NCBI GenBank assembly: GCA_905221605.1
Contig: CAJNDS010002531.1
Span: 1 to 64,000, forward strand
DNA: 64,000 bases
Origin: Symbiodinium natans
Lineage: Eukaryota; Sar; Dinophyceae; Suessiales; Symbiodiniaceae
Direction of reading: 5' to 3'
Positions within the stretch are counted from its first letter, which is position 1. Every line of letters starts with the position of its first letter. This document shows positions 50,909 through 60,756 of this stretch, in pieces. Below the pieces are notes generated by a model. It saw only the letters and a program-made list of their open reading frames with translations. It had not been told where the DNA came from and did not search any database. A program made the position numbers and the translations under genes.

Positions 50909-51120
50909 GTCCCCCTTTTGACGTACCTGTTTTCATAGGGTTTAGGTTTTAGGGTTTAGGGTTTAGGGTAGTATTCGGGTTTCGGCTGGGTTTAGGGATT
51001 ATCTGTTTTTAATAGTCGGGTTTATGTTGAGGTTTTTTGAGTAGTGAGTTTGGCAACTAGGGGGAATTAGGGCACGAGAGGTACCTTACGCCTAAGACCC
51101 GGTAATGGGAATGGAGGCTT

Positions 51121-51301
51121 TGCTTGGAGGTTCAGGGTACTTAGTAACCCATGATAAGTGTAGTTATAACCCACATATAAGCCCCTTAAGTACCCTGATA
51201 GGGTGGTAATTGGGTCATAAGTACAAATATCATTCCCCAAACCCTAAACCTTAAACCCCAGGGTTATAATTGGGGTACTAAGTACCACGAACCTCCAAGT
51301 A
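51121..51301. mobile_element. Family A element with telomeric repeats inside
   Basis: Ends TGCTTGGAGGTTCAGGGTAC and GTACCACGAACCTCCAAGTA. A block of CCCAAACCCTAAACCTTAAA lies in the right half, absent from the copy at 29139. Confidence 0.85.
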
Positions 51302-51709
51302 AGGTTCAAGGAACGGTCGCAGGGTTGGATTTTCAGGAGGATGGGGTGGTGGGGGGGATGGGCAGTGTGCACAGCTGCGGCCGTTGCGCCTGGGACATGA
51401 TTTAGGGTTTAGGGTTTAGGGTTTAGGGCTCCACGCTGCATGCACTTTACACGAAAGGCCGTATGTAAACTCCTGCATGCCAATTACCTCCTGACCCGGA
51501 AATTTACACCCCGTGAGTAGTTAGAAGGCGATAGCCGGATGATCTGGCCATTGTGTTTATAAACTTATATGGTTTAGGGTTTAGGGCTTAGGTTCAAAAG
51601 CGTTTCAGGTAAAGCAACTCCTGCATTTTGGCTGAAGTTGAGGACTCTGGGTAGAACTTGTAGCGGTCACCTAGCTACGGCTGCAGGTATAGCTTGTCGG
51701 CCGCTGCAG

Positions 51710-52938
51710 GACGCAGTGGCGCTGACACTCATGGCTTTGGAGCTTGAGTACCGAGGGACCTTCATCGACGTGCAGGAGGACCCCTTTGAGGTGCCTTCTA
51801 AGCCCGAAAGCCCTAAACCCTAAACCCTAAACCCTAAATCCTAAACCCTAAACCCTAAACCCTAAACCCTAAATCCTAAACCCTAAACCCTAAACCCTAA
51901 ACCCCCTTTGAGGTGACAGGCTCCATCGTGCGCTCCGCCAGCGCTCCTTCCCTGCGCGTGAGGACGCTGGAGTGCGCGGCCCAGGTTGAGGAGAGAGAGC
52001 TGAAAGGCTATGTGGCTTAGTAGCCCAGTGGTACCCTTTACCCTTTTTTTGGGTGATGGGTTTAGGGTTTAGGGTTTAGGGTTTAGGGTTTAGGGTTTAG
52101 GGTTTAGAGTTTAGGGTTAACCAACCCAAAAGAGGGTGCCCTTATATAATATGGTTGCTGGGCTACCAAGGTGGAGAACTTGTGCCACAGCGCGGCCGAG
52201 CTGTCGGAAGAGATCAGCCAAAGGGGCACCAAGAGCAACGCAGCAGTGCCGACCACTACAGAAGCCTGGTAGCCCAATGGTACCCTTTTTCCCTTTGCTT
52301 TTGGTTAACTGGCTCCCTTGTAAAAGTAACCAAGCAAAAAAAAAAGAAGGGTACCCTTATCAGAATATGGTTACTGGGCTACGAAGGAAGAGGTTCAGCC
52401 GGTTCCTGAAGCGATGAGAGGCTTGGCATCCCAGGGCGATTGCAGTCCTCTGCCTCGCGTTCCTGACGTTCGTCCCTTCAGCGAAGGGAGCGTGGGGCAT
52501 CCCGAGGTGTGCCGCCGACCATGCGTGTACTTCAACAGGGGGTTCTGTCAGAGTGGTGCCGCTTGCACGTACTGCCATTGCCAGCATGCTGACCGCGATC
52601 CCAAGCCGGACAAGAAGCAGCGCACCACACTGGACGAGATCGCCCAGGCCCAGCTCCTTACATTGGTGTTGCACTTCCTGCGCCAGCGTGCCGAGGCGAC
52701 CGGTATTGCGGACAAGGCAGCAGGCGTTCTCGCCATCCTGGAGCAGGAGCGGCGCTTCTGGCGTGGAGAATCAGAGTTTGCTGAATCAGCCATGGACAGC
52801 AAAGCTCGCAAGCTCGGCAAAGTGATGGCGAGGATGTCCTTCGGAGCCCTACTCAGCCTTGCCTCACACCGACTGGACCGCGACGAGTTCCAACGTAACC
52901 TCAGCCAGGAGATGGAAGTGCTGCGTCAGTCTGTCTGA
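51710..52938 (+). CDS. CCCH zinc-finger protein (four visible exons, 5' end not found)
   Basis: Exons as I read them are 51710-51790, 51913-52011, 52171-52263 and 52387-52938 (TGA). Exon 1 reads DAVALTLMALELEYRGTFID then VQEDPFE; exon 2 VTGSIVRSASAPSLRVRTLE; exon 3 VENLCHSAAELSEEISQRGT. Exon 4 holds one C-x7-C-x5-C-x3-H finger (CVYFNRGFCQSGAACTYCH) followed by a helical, charged tail. Such fingers usually bind RNA. Exon 3 is open in three frames; I chose the one with G/C-rich third positions, which needs a GC donor at 52264. All three acceptors are AAG or GAG followed by G. Earlier exons surely exist but cannot be linked. Confidence 0.75.
51791..51912. repeat. Intron made of a CCCTAAA array with 13-bp flanking duplication
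   Basis: CCCCTTTGAGGTG occurs at 51781-51793 and again at 51903-51915. Between lie 18 nt of other sequence and about 14 CCCTAAA/CCCTAAA-like units. Splicing at AG|GT inside both copies removes 122 bp and restores the reading frame exactly. Confidence 0.75.
52019..52167. mobile_element. Family J element (intron 2) interrupted by TTTAGGG array
   Basis: TAGCCCAGTGGTACCCTTTA at the left and ATGGTTGCTGGGCTACC at the right match the copy at 52268. A TTTAGGG array (52057-52117) replaces its middle. Confidence 0.75.
52268..52382. mobile_element. Family J element (intron 3), full length
   Basis: GGTAGCCCAATGGTACCC and ATGGTTACTGGGCTAC are inverted ends; splice borders lie within a few bases of them (acceptor CGAAG|G). 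Confidence 0.8.
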
Positions 52939-53050
52939 GCTCCTCGGGGTTTTCGAGCAATACCGGTTCGGAGCCCTACTCAGCCTTGCCTCACACCAGG
53001 AGATGGAAGTGCCGCATCAGGCTGTCTCAGCTCCTCGGGATTTTCGAGCA
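52840..53050. repeat. Tandem duplication of the CCCH gene 3' end
   Basis: 52840-52959 recurs at 52967-53050 with a 36-bp in-frame deletion and few substitutions. The second copy lies after the stop codon. Confidence 0.9.
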
Positions 53051-53285
53051 TGCAGCTTTCTGCATGCATGCGACGCACGTCCTTAAATTCAGAAGGTGCT
53101 GCATTGCTCAAGGAAGCATCAGCTGTTCCATTTTCTAGCACAGACTCCGTACACTGGAGGACGTAGTGGCGAGTGGAGGCTCTCAAGAGATTTAATGTCC
53201 AAAACCCGAGTTCAACTGCCATGGAACCTCGGTAGGTAGGAATGGTGTAGAGGATGGGGTGGGTTTAGGGTTTAGGGTGTTCAAG

Positions 53286-53361
53286 GAAAGAGCCCGCGAG
53301 CTGCTCCATGCCTGGCATGCGACGGATTTGTTGTCAGGCTTGCGTGTCTGCCGCTGGCAAG
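53286..53361 (+). CDS. putative exon of next gene
   Basis: Bounded by TTCAAG|G and G|GTCACC; reads ERARELLHAWHATDLLSGLR and VCRWQ. Confidence 0.6.
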
Positions 53362-53380
53362 GTCACCACGTGCAGACACT

Positions 53381-53541
53381 CAGGGGCTTACGACAATAGG
53401 GGTACCCTTTTTGGGGGGACCCCATTAAAGATTCTATTCTATGTGGGGGGTATAAACGGAGTAACCCTAACTTGGGAGATGCCCAAATTGTCAAATATTA
53501 GGATCCCCTCATCATAAGGGTTCTAACATGTAAACCCCCAC
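53381..53541. mobile_element. Family C element
   Basis: CAGGGGCTTACGACAATAGG and ATGTAAACCCCCACATTG at the ends; longer core than other copies. Confidence 0.65.
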
Positions 53542-53555
53542 ATTGTGCCAGACTC

Positions 53556-53653
53556 TGGGATGCTCCCCACTAGCAGTCCCTAGTAGGGATGAAAGACCCC
53601 CCCCCCTTTTAGAATCCCGATTAAGGACTCTTAGTATACGGGGGAGCATGCCA
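53556..53653. mobile_element. Family B element, copy 5
   Basis: TGGGATGCTCCCCACTAGCA and AGTATACGGGGGAGCATGCCA. It lies 14 bp after the family C copy. Confidence 0.8.
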
Positions 53654-53713
53654 AAGCAGACCCTAAACCCTAAACCCTAAACCCTACACCCTCGTTTCGT
53701 AAACCCCCCCCAC

Positions 53714-53806
53714 GTTGTGCAACATGCGGACACCCACATGGTGAGAGCATGCGAGTACCGTGACCATCGTGTTGAGAGGCCCCATCCTGCGCGGGAGCGG
53801 CTCTAA
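53714..53806 (+). CDS. putative terminal exon
   Basis: Open to TAA 53804-53806, reading VVQHADTHMVRACEYRDHRV then ERPHPARERL. It follows a family C-like end (TCGTAAACCCCCCC) and may complete the gene begun at 53286. Confidence 0.5.
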   Translation, partial: VVQHADTHMVRACEYRDHRVERPHPARERL

Positions 53807-54031
53807 GCCAAGTTGCTGGCCTGATAGTATCCGGTTTAGGGTTTAGGGTGTAGGGTGTAGGGTTTAGGGTTTAGGGTTTAGGGTTTAGAGAACTGTGAAG
53901 CTGGTTGTGTGAGCCTGACTTTCCCGGCAGCTGTGCAGACCTGCTTGTAAAAGGTTTTAGGATTTCGGGTTTAGTGCTTAGGCTTGTATCCTGTTGTCCC
54001 GAACTTCTTGTGCTTGAAATCAGCTGCTTTG

Positions 54032-54181
54032 CAGGCCCTCCTTCCGCAAGATTATGATATCGCAGGAACCGATGCTCCTACGACCCCGGTCCGTCTCTTT
54101 CGAGAACCCTTTTCGAATCCTGAACCCCTTACAAACGCTCCAGAAAACCCTACCTTAATTTTTCTAAACGCCTCGGGCTGA
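54032..54181 (+). CDS. putative exon or ORF end
   Basis: After GCTTTGCAG|G it reads ALLPQDYDIAGTDAPTTPVR then LFREPFSNPEPLTNAPENPT and ends at TGA 54179. Confidence 0.4.
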   Translation, partial: QALLPQDYDIAGTDAPTTPVRLFREPFSNPEPLTNAPENPTLIFLNASG

Positions 54182-55284
54182 ATTAGGGGTGGGGGAGTTT
54201 CGTTTCCTGGCTTTTGGGGGCCGTCCCATGGCTTGTGCGACAGGGCTTCCGGGCTTGGAGTAGTCAGCAACAGCATCCAGGAACCACGGCTCCGTGTCCC
54301 TGGCGCCCAGGTCATACTTGTTATTTGGTCCTGTTTAACTTGTGGCTACGTGCTCTTTTGGGATTGGCATCTAGAGAGGTAGGCCATGAGGCCACGCGGT
54401 TGATGGGTTGGTTCTTTTCTTTCGTCAGAGCACATGCCTGTTCCTCCCCAGTTCTGAGGAGAACTCTTCCGGCCAACATGTCCTAAGCTGGACACACGAT
54501 AGGCTGGCACAGAGAGGACACAGAGAAGCTTTTTGATGTCTTTAATTGGGCCACGCGGCAGCTGACATCTCACATGCAGTTGGCTGCGTGCGTCGAAAAG
54601 ACGGCACTTTTCCAAGCCAGGCTGTGGCGACCCTGGACAGTACAAGCTAGGCCTCAGGGTTTCGAGTTTAGGGCTAGAGTGCGTCTCAAGTCCAGCATCT
54701 AGTGCAGGAGCCTACTTGAAAAAAGCATCTCAGTCCCCTTGTAATCCCTATGTTAGGCCATATAAGCTACTCAGCATACTACTCAGCACACCAATTCCCT
54801 AAACCCTATAAACCCAGATTGCGTCGAGCCATGCGCCCACAGCTGGCTTCTTTCGACCTTCCTGCCGATTCGACAGTCTTGTGGGTTGCTGTTAAGAGCT
54901 GTTCGGGACTTGTCAGAATAAGCTACCGCTATATGGATGGCTTAGGCCACCCTAAACCCTAAACCCTAAGCCACATAGTAGAGCGGATGCAGCAGTTGTC
55001 AGCAGGTCAAGGAACAGCTTGCTTCATTTTGCGCATGAGGAGCTCTGTAAGCAGAGCTCACAATAAACTCCGGGACTCTTCCGACAGCCAGCATGGGCTG
55101 TGGGTTGCAGCCCGAGTTCACAAATGCCAACCCGAAATGTTCGGCAGCAACTGGCAGCAACTCATCGGATGTGCCAGGCGCATACCCAGCAGCCCTCCCG
55201 TTTCAAGTTGGTGCCCCTCCCCGACAGGCAGTCTCCAATCGCTGGTTTCTCACTTTCTTTCCTTGAGGCTAAGACCCTTCAAGC
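54182..55284. other. Repeat-poor unassigned island
   Basis: Few heptamers. Several frames on both strands stay open for 70-120 codons (for example 54987-55346 plus), but none shows clear motifs or a splice pair. Confidence 0.3.
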
Positions 55285-55285
55285 C

Positions 55286-55386
55286 CCCAAACCCCAAACC
55301 CCAAACCCCAAACCCCAAACCCCAAACCCCAAACCCCAAACCCTAAACCCTAAACCCTAAACCCTAAACCCTAAACCCTAAACCCC
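55286..55386. repeat. CCCCAAA then CCCTAAA array
   Basis: Eight CCCCAAA units followed by seven CCCTAAA units. Confidence 0.95.
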
Positions 55387-55394
55387 CCAGCAAG

Positions 55395-55480
55395 GTATGA
55401 AGTGCCAACCCCACAAGCCCCTGTGGAAGGCGCCGGGCCTGTGCCAACGATGCGAAGCCGTGCCGCTGGGTGCGCCGAAG
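55395..55480 (+). CDS. putative exon
   Basis: Bounded by CAGCAAG|G and AAG|GTGGGC; 28 codons reading MKCQPHKPLWKAPGLCQRCE and AVPLGAPK. Cys/His spacing hints at metal binding. It sits between a C-strand and a G-strand array. Confidence 0.55.
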
Positions 55481-55483
55481 GTG

Positions 55484-55588
55484 GGCTTAGGGTTTAGGGT
55501 TTAGGGTTTAGGGTTTAGGGTTTAGGGTTTAGGGTTTAGGGTTTAGGGTTTAGGGTTTAGGGTTTAGGGTGGAGGGTTTAGGGTTTAG
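55484..55588. repeat. TTTAGGG array
   Basis: About 14 G-strand units. Confidence 0.95.
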
Positions 55589-55589
55589 G

Positions 55590-56262
55590 GCAGGCCATGC
55601 CGGCTAAGGTCCTCTATTGCTTGCTTGTGCCAGTGGCGCGGAACAATCCGCGTGGGTGGGAAGTTGGTTGAATCAACCTGAAGGTAAGGCTGTCCTTCAG
55701 CCTGATCAAAAAAGACATTCTCACAGAGCGGGGCCTCCAAGCGTTGCAAGGTGATCGGCGACTTTGTTACCCACTCTAGGGACATAGGACCAATGCACAC
55801 GAATATTTGTATGTGTAAGCTTCTGCCACATTGCATTCAATTTACGTACAAGATCCTCCCTGTGTAGGCGAATGCAACCAGCAAAAGCTTCACAATGTTC
55901 ATACAGTCCCCCTGCATAACTACTTCTTCAATTTGCCCCTGCCTGGCATGTTCGAGCGGTTTGTCCAGAGTTGCCTCCGCAGCGTGAATTTCGGCGAACA
56001 TTGAATCAGGGCACGGTTCCAAGGGAATGGCAATGGTATCAAGAATGACGGGAACAGGTCCAGGTGACCGGGCTATTTCTGAGGAGGCAGATGCTACATG
56101 TGTAGGCAGTTCGCCACCAGAGATGAACAATGCCGTGCGTGCTTGCGTCTGTGCAAGGGAAAGGAACTGATTTACGACAATGAGTTTGGAGCACAACCTG
56201 TTTACTGTGGGTGTATCCTGGCAAAACTGTCCAGCGGACACTGTTGCGGTGATACACAGCAT
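55590..56262 (-). pseudogene. RNase H (RVT_3-like) relic with frameshift
   Basis: One frame carries FAEIHAAEATLDKPLEHA (acidic E near 55992) and MQGDCMNIVKLL (D near 55908). The next motif, RVHWSYVPRVGNKVADHLA (H near 55795, D near 55756), continues in a different frame after a slip near 55860. This is the RNase H fold of plant-like LINEs, remote from the RNase H of the left-hand element. It lies between plus-strand exon-like segments, so it is probably an intronic retroelement remnant. Confidence 0.65.
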
Positions 56263-56930
56263 GATCCCATGTTGTGAATGCGAGGGTTTGCAAATCCTGC
56301 GTCCCTGCAGATGTCGGGCAAAGCCCTAGGTCGATTCCTGATAGAGTCCTTTGTGTAGCCTAAGGAATAGAGGACCACAAGAAGAGCAGCTCTTGTAACT
56401 GTACAACTAGTAATCCAGTGCTCACTCGTATTAGTGCCGTCCACAGAGGATACAGAGGCTACAAATATAGTCCTTCTAATGTTCAGGCGGTTGCGCGGCA
56501 CTTTGCAATCTCTCTGTCAGGCTGCATTGTATGGAGTCAGTCTTCCTAATAAGACGGACAATCGCTTTTGTGCTGCGCTGCTAGCTTGGATAGCAACTAT
56601 TCGCAGATATGTTATGGAAGAACAGTGTACCTGGCATCCCGGATGGGCTGAAAACCAAACAGAGGAAAGCACCTCGCCAGAGTTCCAAAGATTGCATCTA
56701 ACCTTTGGAACGCTATCCCGAGAACCCTCTTGCCCAAAACGTTGCCCATTTGGTGGATAGATACGGAGCGGCAGAAGCCATGCTGTAGGGATGGCGGCCT
56801 CAAGATCGAAGTAAGGCATCCACTCTCCAGCCTCATTAGGGCAAGTGCTCAGGGAGTAACGTTATCTCCAAAAGAAGCGACCTACGGGGATGTACTCGCT
56901 GTACTGGAATTAAAATTACAAGTTTCGCGA
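56263..56930. other. Possible further retroelement remnant
   Basis: Repeat-free; overlapping frames of 70-108 codons exist on both strands without motifs I can name. Likely part of the same insertion as the RNase H relic. Confidence 0.3.
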
Positions 56931-57357
56931 AGAGAAATAAAGTGAAGAAAGGGCCTTATGCATGAACCACCTATTGAATGAAGTTATCCCTGTCTTACCA
57001 ATAGACTTATTATACGGGCTAGCGAATAATCCATGGGCCCGTTATAAATGAATTGCAAAGAACTGTCCGGGCTAGAATTACATTATTAATCTTACAATCC
57101 CGTCCTAAAGACCAAATGTTTAGATTATAAATTTGTTAGCGCATAAATGCACGTGTATGAACGAATTAGTGTAATTATACAGGCCTTTTTATCAATACTG
57201 TGTTTCGGCCCTTTAATGAACATACGAACGCCATGCATTATAAGGATATGAACGAATTCCATTAAAAAAAGCAAATTAGAAGATGTGAACGACACAGATA
57301 AAAAGAGAAGAGAGAAAAATGAATCATATTTTGTGCTAAAGTATGTATAAAAGAGAG
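56931..57357. other. AT-rich block
   Basis: About 430 bp of low-GC sequence without open frames or repeats, unlike all neighbours. Possibly a retroelement end or organelle-derived DNA; I cannot tell. Confidence 0.5.
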
Positions 57358-57418
57358 GTTTAGGGTTTAGGGTTTAGGGCTTAGGGCCCTAAACCCCATA
57401 ACCCTAAACCCTATGAAC
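57358..57418. repeat. Head-to-head telomere-like junction
   Basis: Four TTTAGGG-type units run directly into CCCTAAA-type units at GGGCCC (about 57389), the signature of an end-to-end telomere join or an inverted duplication. Confidence 0.8.
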
Positions 57419-57463
57419 CCCTTCTGCATGTTTGGGATTGAGGGGGTTACGGGGTCATGCCAG

Positions 57464-57522
57464 GGCCTGTTCCAGAGCCAAAACTGCAGCGAGCTGGCGC
57501 GGTGCTCAAGAATTTCTGGTGC
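57464..57522 (+). CDS. putative exon
   Basis: Bounded by ATGCCAG|G and TGC|GTTTTA; reads PVPEPKLQRAGAVLKNFWC. A family J element lies in the following intron. Confidence 0.55.
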
Positions 57523-57575
57523 GTTTTAGGGTTTAGGGTTTCGGGTTTAGGGTTTAGGGTTGATTTCATACTCTC

Positions 57576-57712
57576 GGTAGCCGTAATACCCTTGTTACCC
57601 CCCCCATTTTTGTTGGTTCAAGGTTCCCTGACAAAGTAACCAACCCCCAATGATAACATGGTTACCCTAACCCAAAAAATCCTACTCTCATGATAGCATG
57701 ATTCCTGGGCTA
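57576..57712. mobile_element. Family J element
   Basis: GGTAGCCGTAATACCC and ATTCCTGGGCTAC at the ends; core TTCCCTGACAAAGTAACCAA as in the other copies. Confidence 0.75.
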
Positions 57713-57974
57713 CTAAGTACTCGATCAGCTGCAGCTAACCCTAAACCCTAAACCCTATACCCTAAACCCTAAACCCTAAAGGCTCTCTGCGCCATTCTTA
57801 CGTCTGGAGCCTTTAGGGGCTGTAGGACTCTGGGCTTCAGGGTTCAGACAGAGGAGGGGGTATGGGGTTTATGGGGTTTATGGGGTTTAGGGTTCAGGGT
57901 TTAGGGTTTAGGGTTTAGGGTTTAGGGTTTAGGGTTTAGGGTTTAGGGTTTAGGACTTGAAAGCCCATACTGAG

Positions 57975-58052
57975 GCAGCTTGGCTGCACAAGAACAAGGC
58001 CACACACGAGGCCGCGGGCATTCGGCCGAAGCCCCCCATGGAGTTTGGCATT
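57975..58052 (+). CDS. putative exon
   Basis: Bounded by ACTGAG|G and ATT|GTGGGT; 26 codons reading AAWLHKNKATHEAAGIRPKP and PMEFGI. Confidence 0.6.
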
Positions 58053-58196
58053 GTGGGTTTAGGGTTTAGGGTTCAGGGTTCAGGACGGGTTTAGGGCTTG
58101 GGGTTTGTGGTTTGGGGTTTAGGGTAAGGCCAGCCCCCAAAGGGTCAGGGCCTCAAGTGGGCTGCGATCGAGGGTTTAGGGTTTAGGGGGTTTAGG

Positions 58197-58215
58197 GTAG
58201 CCATTTTGGCTCAAG
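58197..58215 (+). other. Relic dinoflagellate spliced leader
   Basis: GTAGCCATTTTGGCTCAAG matches the 3' 19 nt of the 22-nt leader that is trans-spliced to dinoflagellate mRNAs. In genomic DNA at the 5' edge of a gene copy it shows that a mature mRNA was reverse-transcribed. Confidence 0.9.
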
Positions 58216-59066
58216 CCATTTCTGCTACGAGGCCATAATCTGGCAAAATCCCAATTCGTGCATTCCCCAAGTGAGCTGCAATGGAGCGACGGTTGACGTC
58301 CTGTGTTGCTTACGCCTTGCGTGTATCCTACAAGATGGAGGTGCCAAGTGTGACAGAACACCTGAAGTCTGCGTTACACTGCTTTCGGACAGGATTTTGT
58401 ACACATGTCCATCCGGATGAAGCTGTTGCCCAGCGCCAGATCGTCAGGTTGTATGATGCTTTGCAAGACTGCAAGACGCAGCATTTTGCCGACGCATCCA
58501 TACAAACCGAAGCAAACGTGTGCACTGAGATGGAGTGCAAGGCTGTTGCTGAAGGAGTGTTGAAGACTGCTCAGGCTCGATTCGAGAAGCTTCTTGCGCA
58601 GACAGAGATGATCATTCAAGACCGAGATGCAACCCTTCACCGCATGTAGATTGATCTTGACTCACGAATTAGTCAGATGCAGGCACTGGTGCATGGTATG
58701 AAAGTCTCCACGGACGTATGTCTGCCAGAAGTTGGGACTACTGCTCGGGCAAGCAGCGTCGCAACATCACAACCTCTTCATGAGAGTCCGCTGGACCTGC
58801 CGGAAGGAAATCATCAGTTCCTGATTGATCAACATAGGAAACATCGGATGGAGATGAAGCAAAGAAGGAAAGCAGAACGATTGCAGCGCCTACAGGAATA
58901 TGGAGATGGATGAGTGAGTGTGTGTGAGTGTGCCTTGTGTTTCAAGCTTTAGTTCATGCCTCGTGATGCACGAGCCATATAGCACAGATTGCGTCAGATT
59001 GCGTGATGTGACTTCTGAGAAGTTGCATGTTTGCCGGCAGCCCCCAAAGTCCGTTGCTCAAAAAAG
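58197..59066 (+). pseudogene. Processed retrocopy of a coiled-coil protein gene
   Basis: After the leader relic and a 65-nt 5' UTR, ATG 58281 opens a frame to TGA 58913 (211 codons) broken by one TAG at 58647-58649. The frame is unchanged across it (TLHRM, stop, IDLDSRISQMQALVHGMK), so it is a point mutation. The protein is helical (VAEGVLKTAQARFEKLLAQ; RKHRMEMKQRRKAERLQRLQ) and not recognised. The copy ends near a short A run (59060-59065) and is flanked on both sides by TTTAGGG units, suggesting insertion into a repeat array. No introns are seen. Confidence 0.75.
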
Positions 59067-59106
59067 GGGTTTAGGGTTTAGGGTAAAGCCGGGATTCCGC
59101 CATGAC

Positions 59107-59238
59107 AGTTATTCCCTGCTGGGGGCCCTTCATTTCGGCCAAGCGACAGAACATGCAGCCTTGCCCGGAAGAAGTATGGAGCTGCAAAGATACACCAAGC
59201 TACACCGTTTAGCCGACTTCCCAACTGGACAGGACTGA
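59107..59238 (+). CDS. putative coding segment
   Basis: Reads LGALHFGQATEHAALPGRSM then ELQRYTKLHRLADFPTGQD to TGA 59236. It may be a terminal exon; the acceptor was not found. Confidence 0.3.
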   Translation, partial: SYSLLGALHFGQATEHAALPGRSMELQRYTKLHRLADFPTGQD

Positions 59239-59320
59239 GCCGGAGCTCAAAAAGGGTTTAGGGTTTAGGGTTTGCATCAGTTTTCGTGTTTGATGGTCTA
59301 GGGCGACTTGGAGTACTCGT

Positions 59321-59421
59321 TGGGATGTTGTTCCCCCTTCTACTAACAGTCCTTAGTAGGGATTATAGTGCCCCCCGATTATAGTCCCTATTAAGGACTG
59401 TTCGAAAAAGGGGGAACATTG
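59321..59421. mobile_element. Family B element, copy 6
   Basis: TGGGATGTTGTTCCCCCTTC with AACAGTCCTTAG, and ATTAAGGACTGTTCG with GGGGGAACATT. Confidence 0.8.
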
Positions 59422-60148
59422 GTTCAAAGTCGTGTGCGTGCTCCCGAAGCCCTGAACCAAGTTCTTGTGAACGGAACTTGAACACGAGGCTACAGAATTC
59501 TTATGCGAGTCAGGTTTACATACAGAAAAGTCGTTGGTGCCCAGCCCCCTCTTTCAATGGCAACTTGTTCAAACCCTAAAACCTAAACCCTAAACGCTCG
59601 AACCACTGGAAGGCGTGGTTTGGGGAGCTCCACACTGGCGAGCCACATCTGCGTTGAAGACTTCTCGGTCTGGGGATTAGGGTTTCTTCAGGTTTAGAGT
59701 TTAGGGTTCCCACCTTGTCCCAACTTTCGTGATTTACGGAGAGCTCAACTTTAAATGATCTTCACCAAAAGCTCGTGGACTAGGCTTTTAGGGTTTCGGG
59801 TTTAGGGTTTAGGGTTTAGGGTAAGACGCGCAACGAACTCAACATAAATGCCCTAATTTAGCCTAATTTCTTGCCTTCCCAGGAGCTCATCTTCGTGCCG
59901 TCTGCAATCCTGAACCCAAGCTGACGTTAGATCGAAGTGTTGTTTGGGTTTTGTTAAGGGAGATAAGGAGGCACCCCTTAGAAGAAACTCTTCAGCTTGT
60001 TCTCCTATATAACCCTCATTCATACTTGACATATATCCTATATATCGAAGTAGCCTCAACATTTCCCGCAAGTTCCATTATAAGGGTCCCTCCTTTAGTC
60101 CCTTGATGGTGCGTGGCACAGGCACGAAATCCTTGGAGCAATAGGGCC
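59422..60148. other. Unassigned sequence
   Basis: Scattered heptamers and unique DNA; no exon-like segment stood out. Confidence 0.3.
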
Positions 60149-60272
60149 TACAAGGAGGGGCCCCCTTGCTGTGCCCACTGTAGTCAAGGGACTTCGAACC
60201 TAATTTAGGATCCTTTAGCTCAATCCGGGGCCCTTTTCACTCTGCTTCTGATTTGGGGGCACCCTCCTTGTA
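60149..60272. mobile_element. Family E element, copy 3
   Basis: TACAAGGAGGGGCCCCC and GGGGGCACCCTCCTTGTA are inverted ends; 124 bp. Confidence 0.85.
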
Positions 60273-60618
60273 TAAAACCCTAAACCTTAATCCCTGAAGT
60301 CTCTAAACCCTATCAGGGTTTAGGGTTGAGGGTTTAGGAATTAGGGTTGAGGGTTTAGGGTTCAGGGGGTGTATGGCAACCCTGAGCCCTATGAACCCGA
60401 AGCCCTAAGCACCCACCTCAAGCCGCAAGCGAGTCAACAGTAAGAGCAGCAACAGGGATTAGGGTTTAGGGTTTAGGGTTTAGGGTTTAGGGTTTAGGGT
60501 TTAGGGTTTAGGGTTTAGGGTTTAGGGTTTAGGGTCCCCCAGGATGTCTGTCAAACACTCGTTGGGCCCTGGGGTTTACGGTTTAAGGTGATTAAGGTGT
60601 AGGAAATTGTCTGTTGTT

Positions 60619-60682
60619 GGGTTTAAGAGGATCATATTCAGGAAGCAGAAAGGAGCTTTTTAAGGGGCCGTCTTTGAAACAT
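60619..60682. repeat. Family G repeat, copy 3
   Basis: GTTTAAGAGGATCATATTCA followed by GGGGCCGTC. Confidence 0.6.
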
Positions 60683-60756
60683 TGATGGCTACCCATAAAG
60701 TTCCTGTTGGCGAGGAATGGCCGGTATGGTTTAGGCTTTAGGTTAGGGTTTCGGGC

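Noticed and set aside
56931-57357. Mitochondrial or plastid insertion
   Set aside because: Low GC alone is not enough; no organelle gene was recognised, so only the composition is reported.
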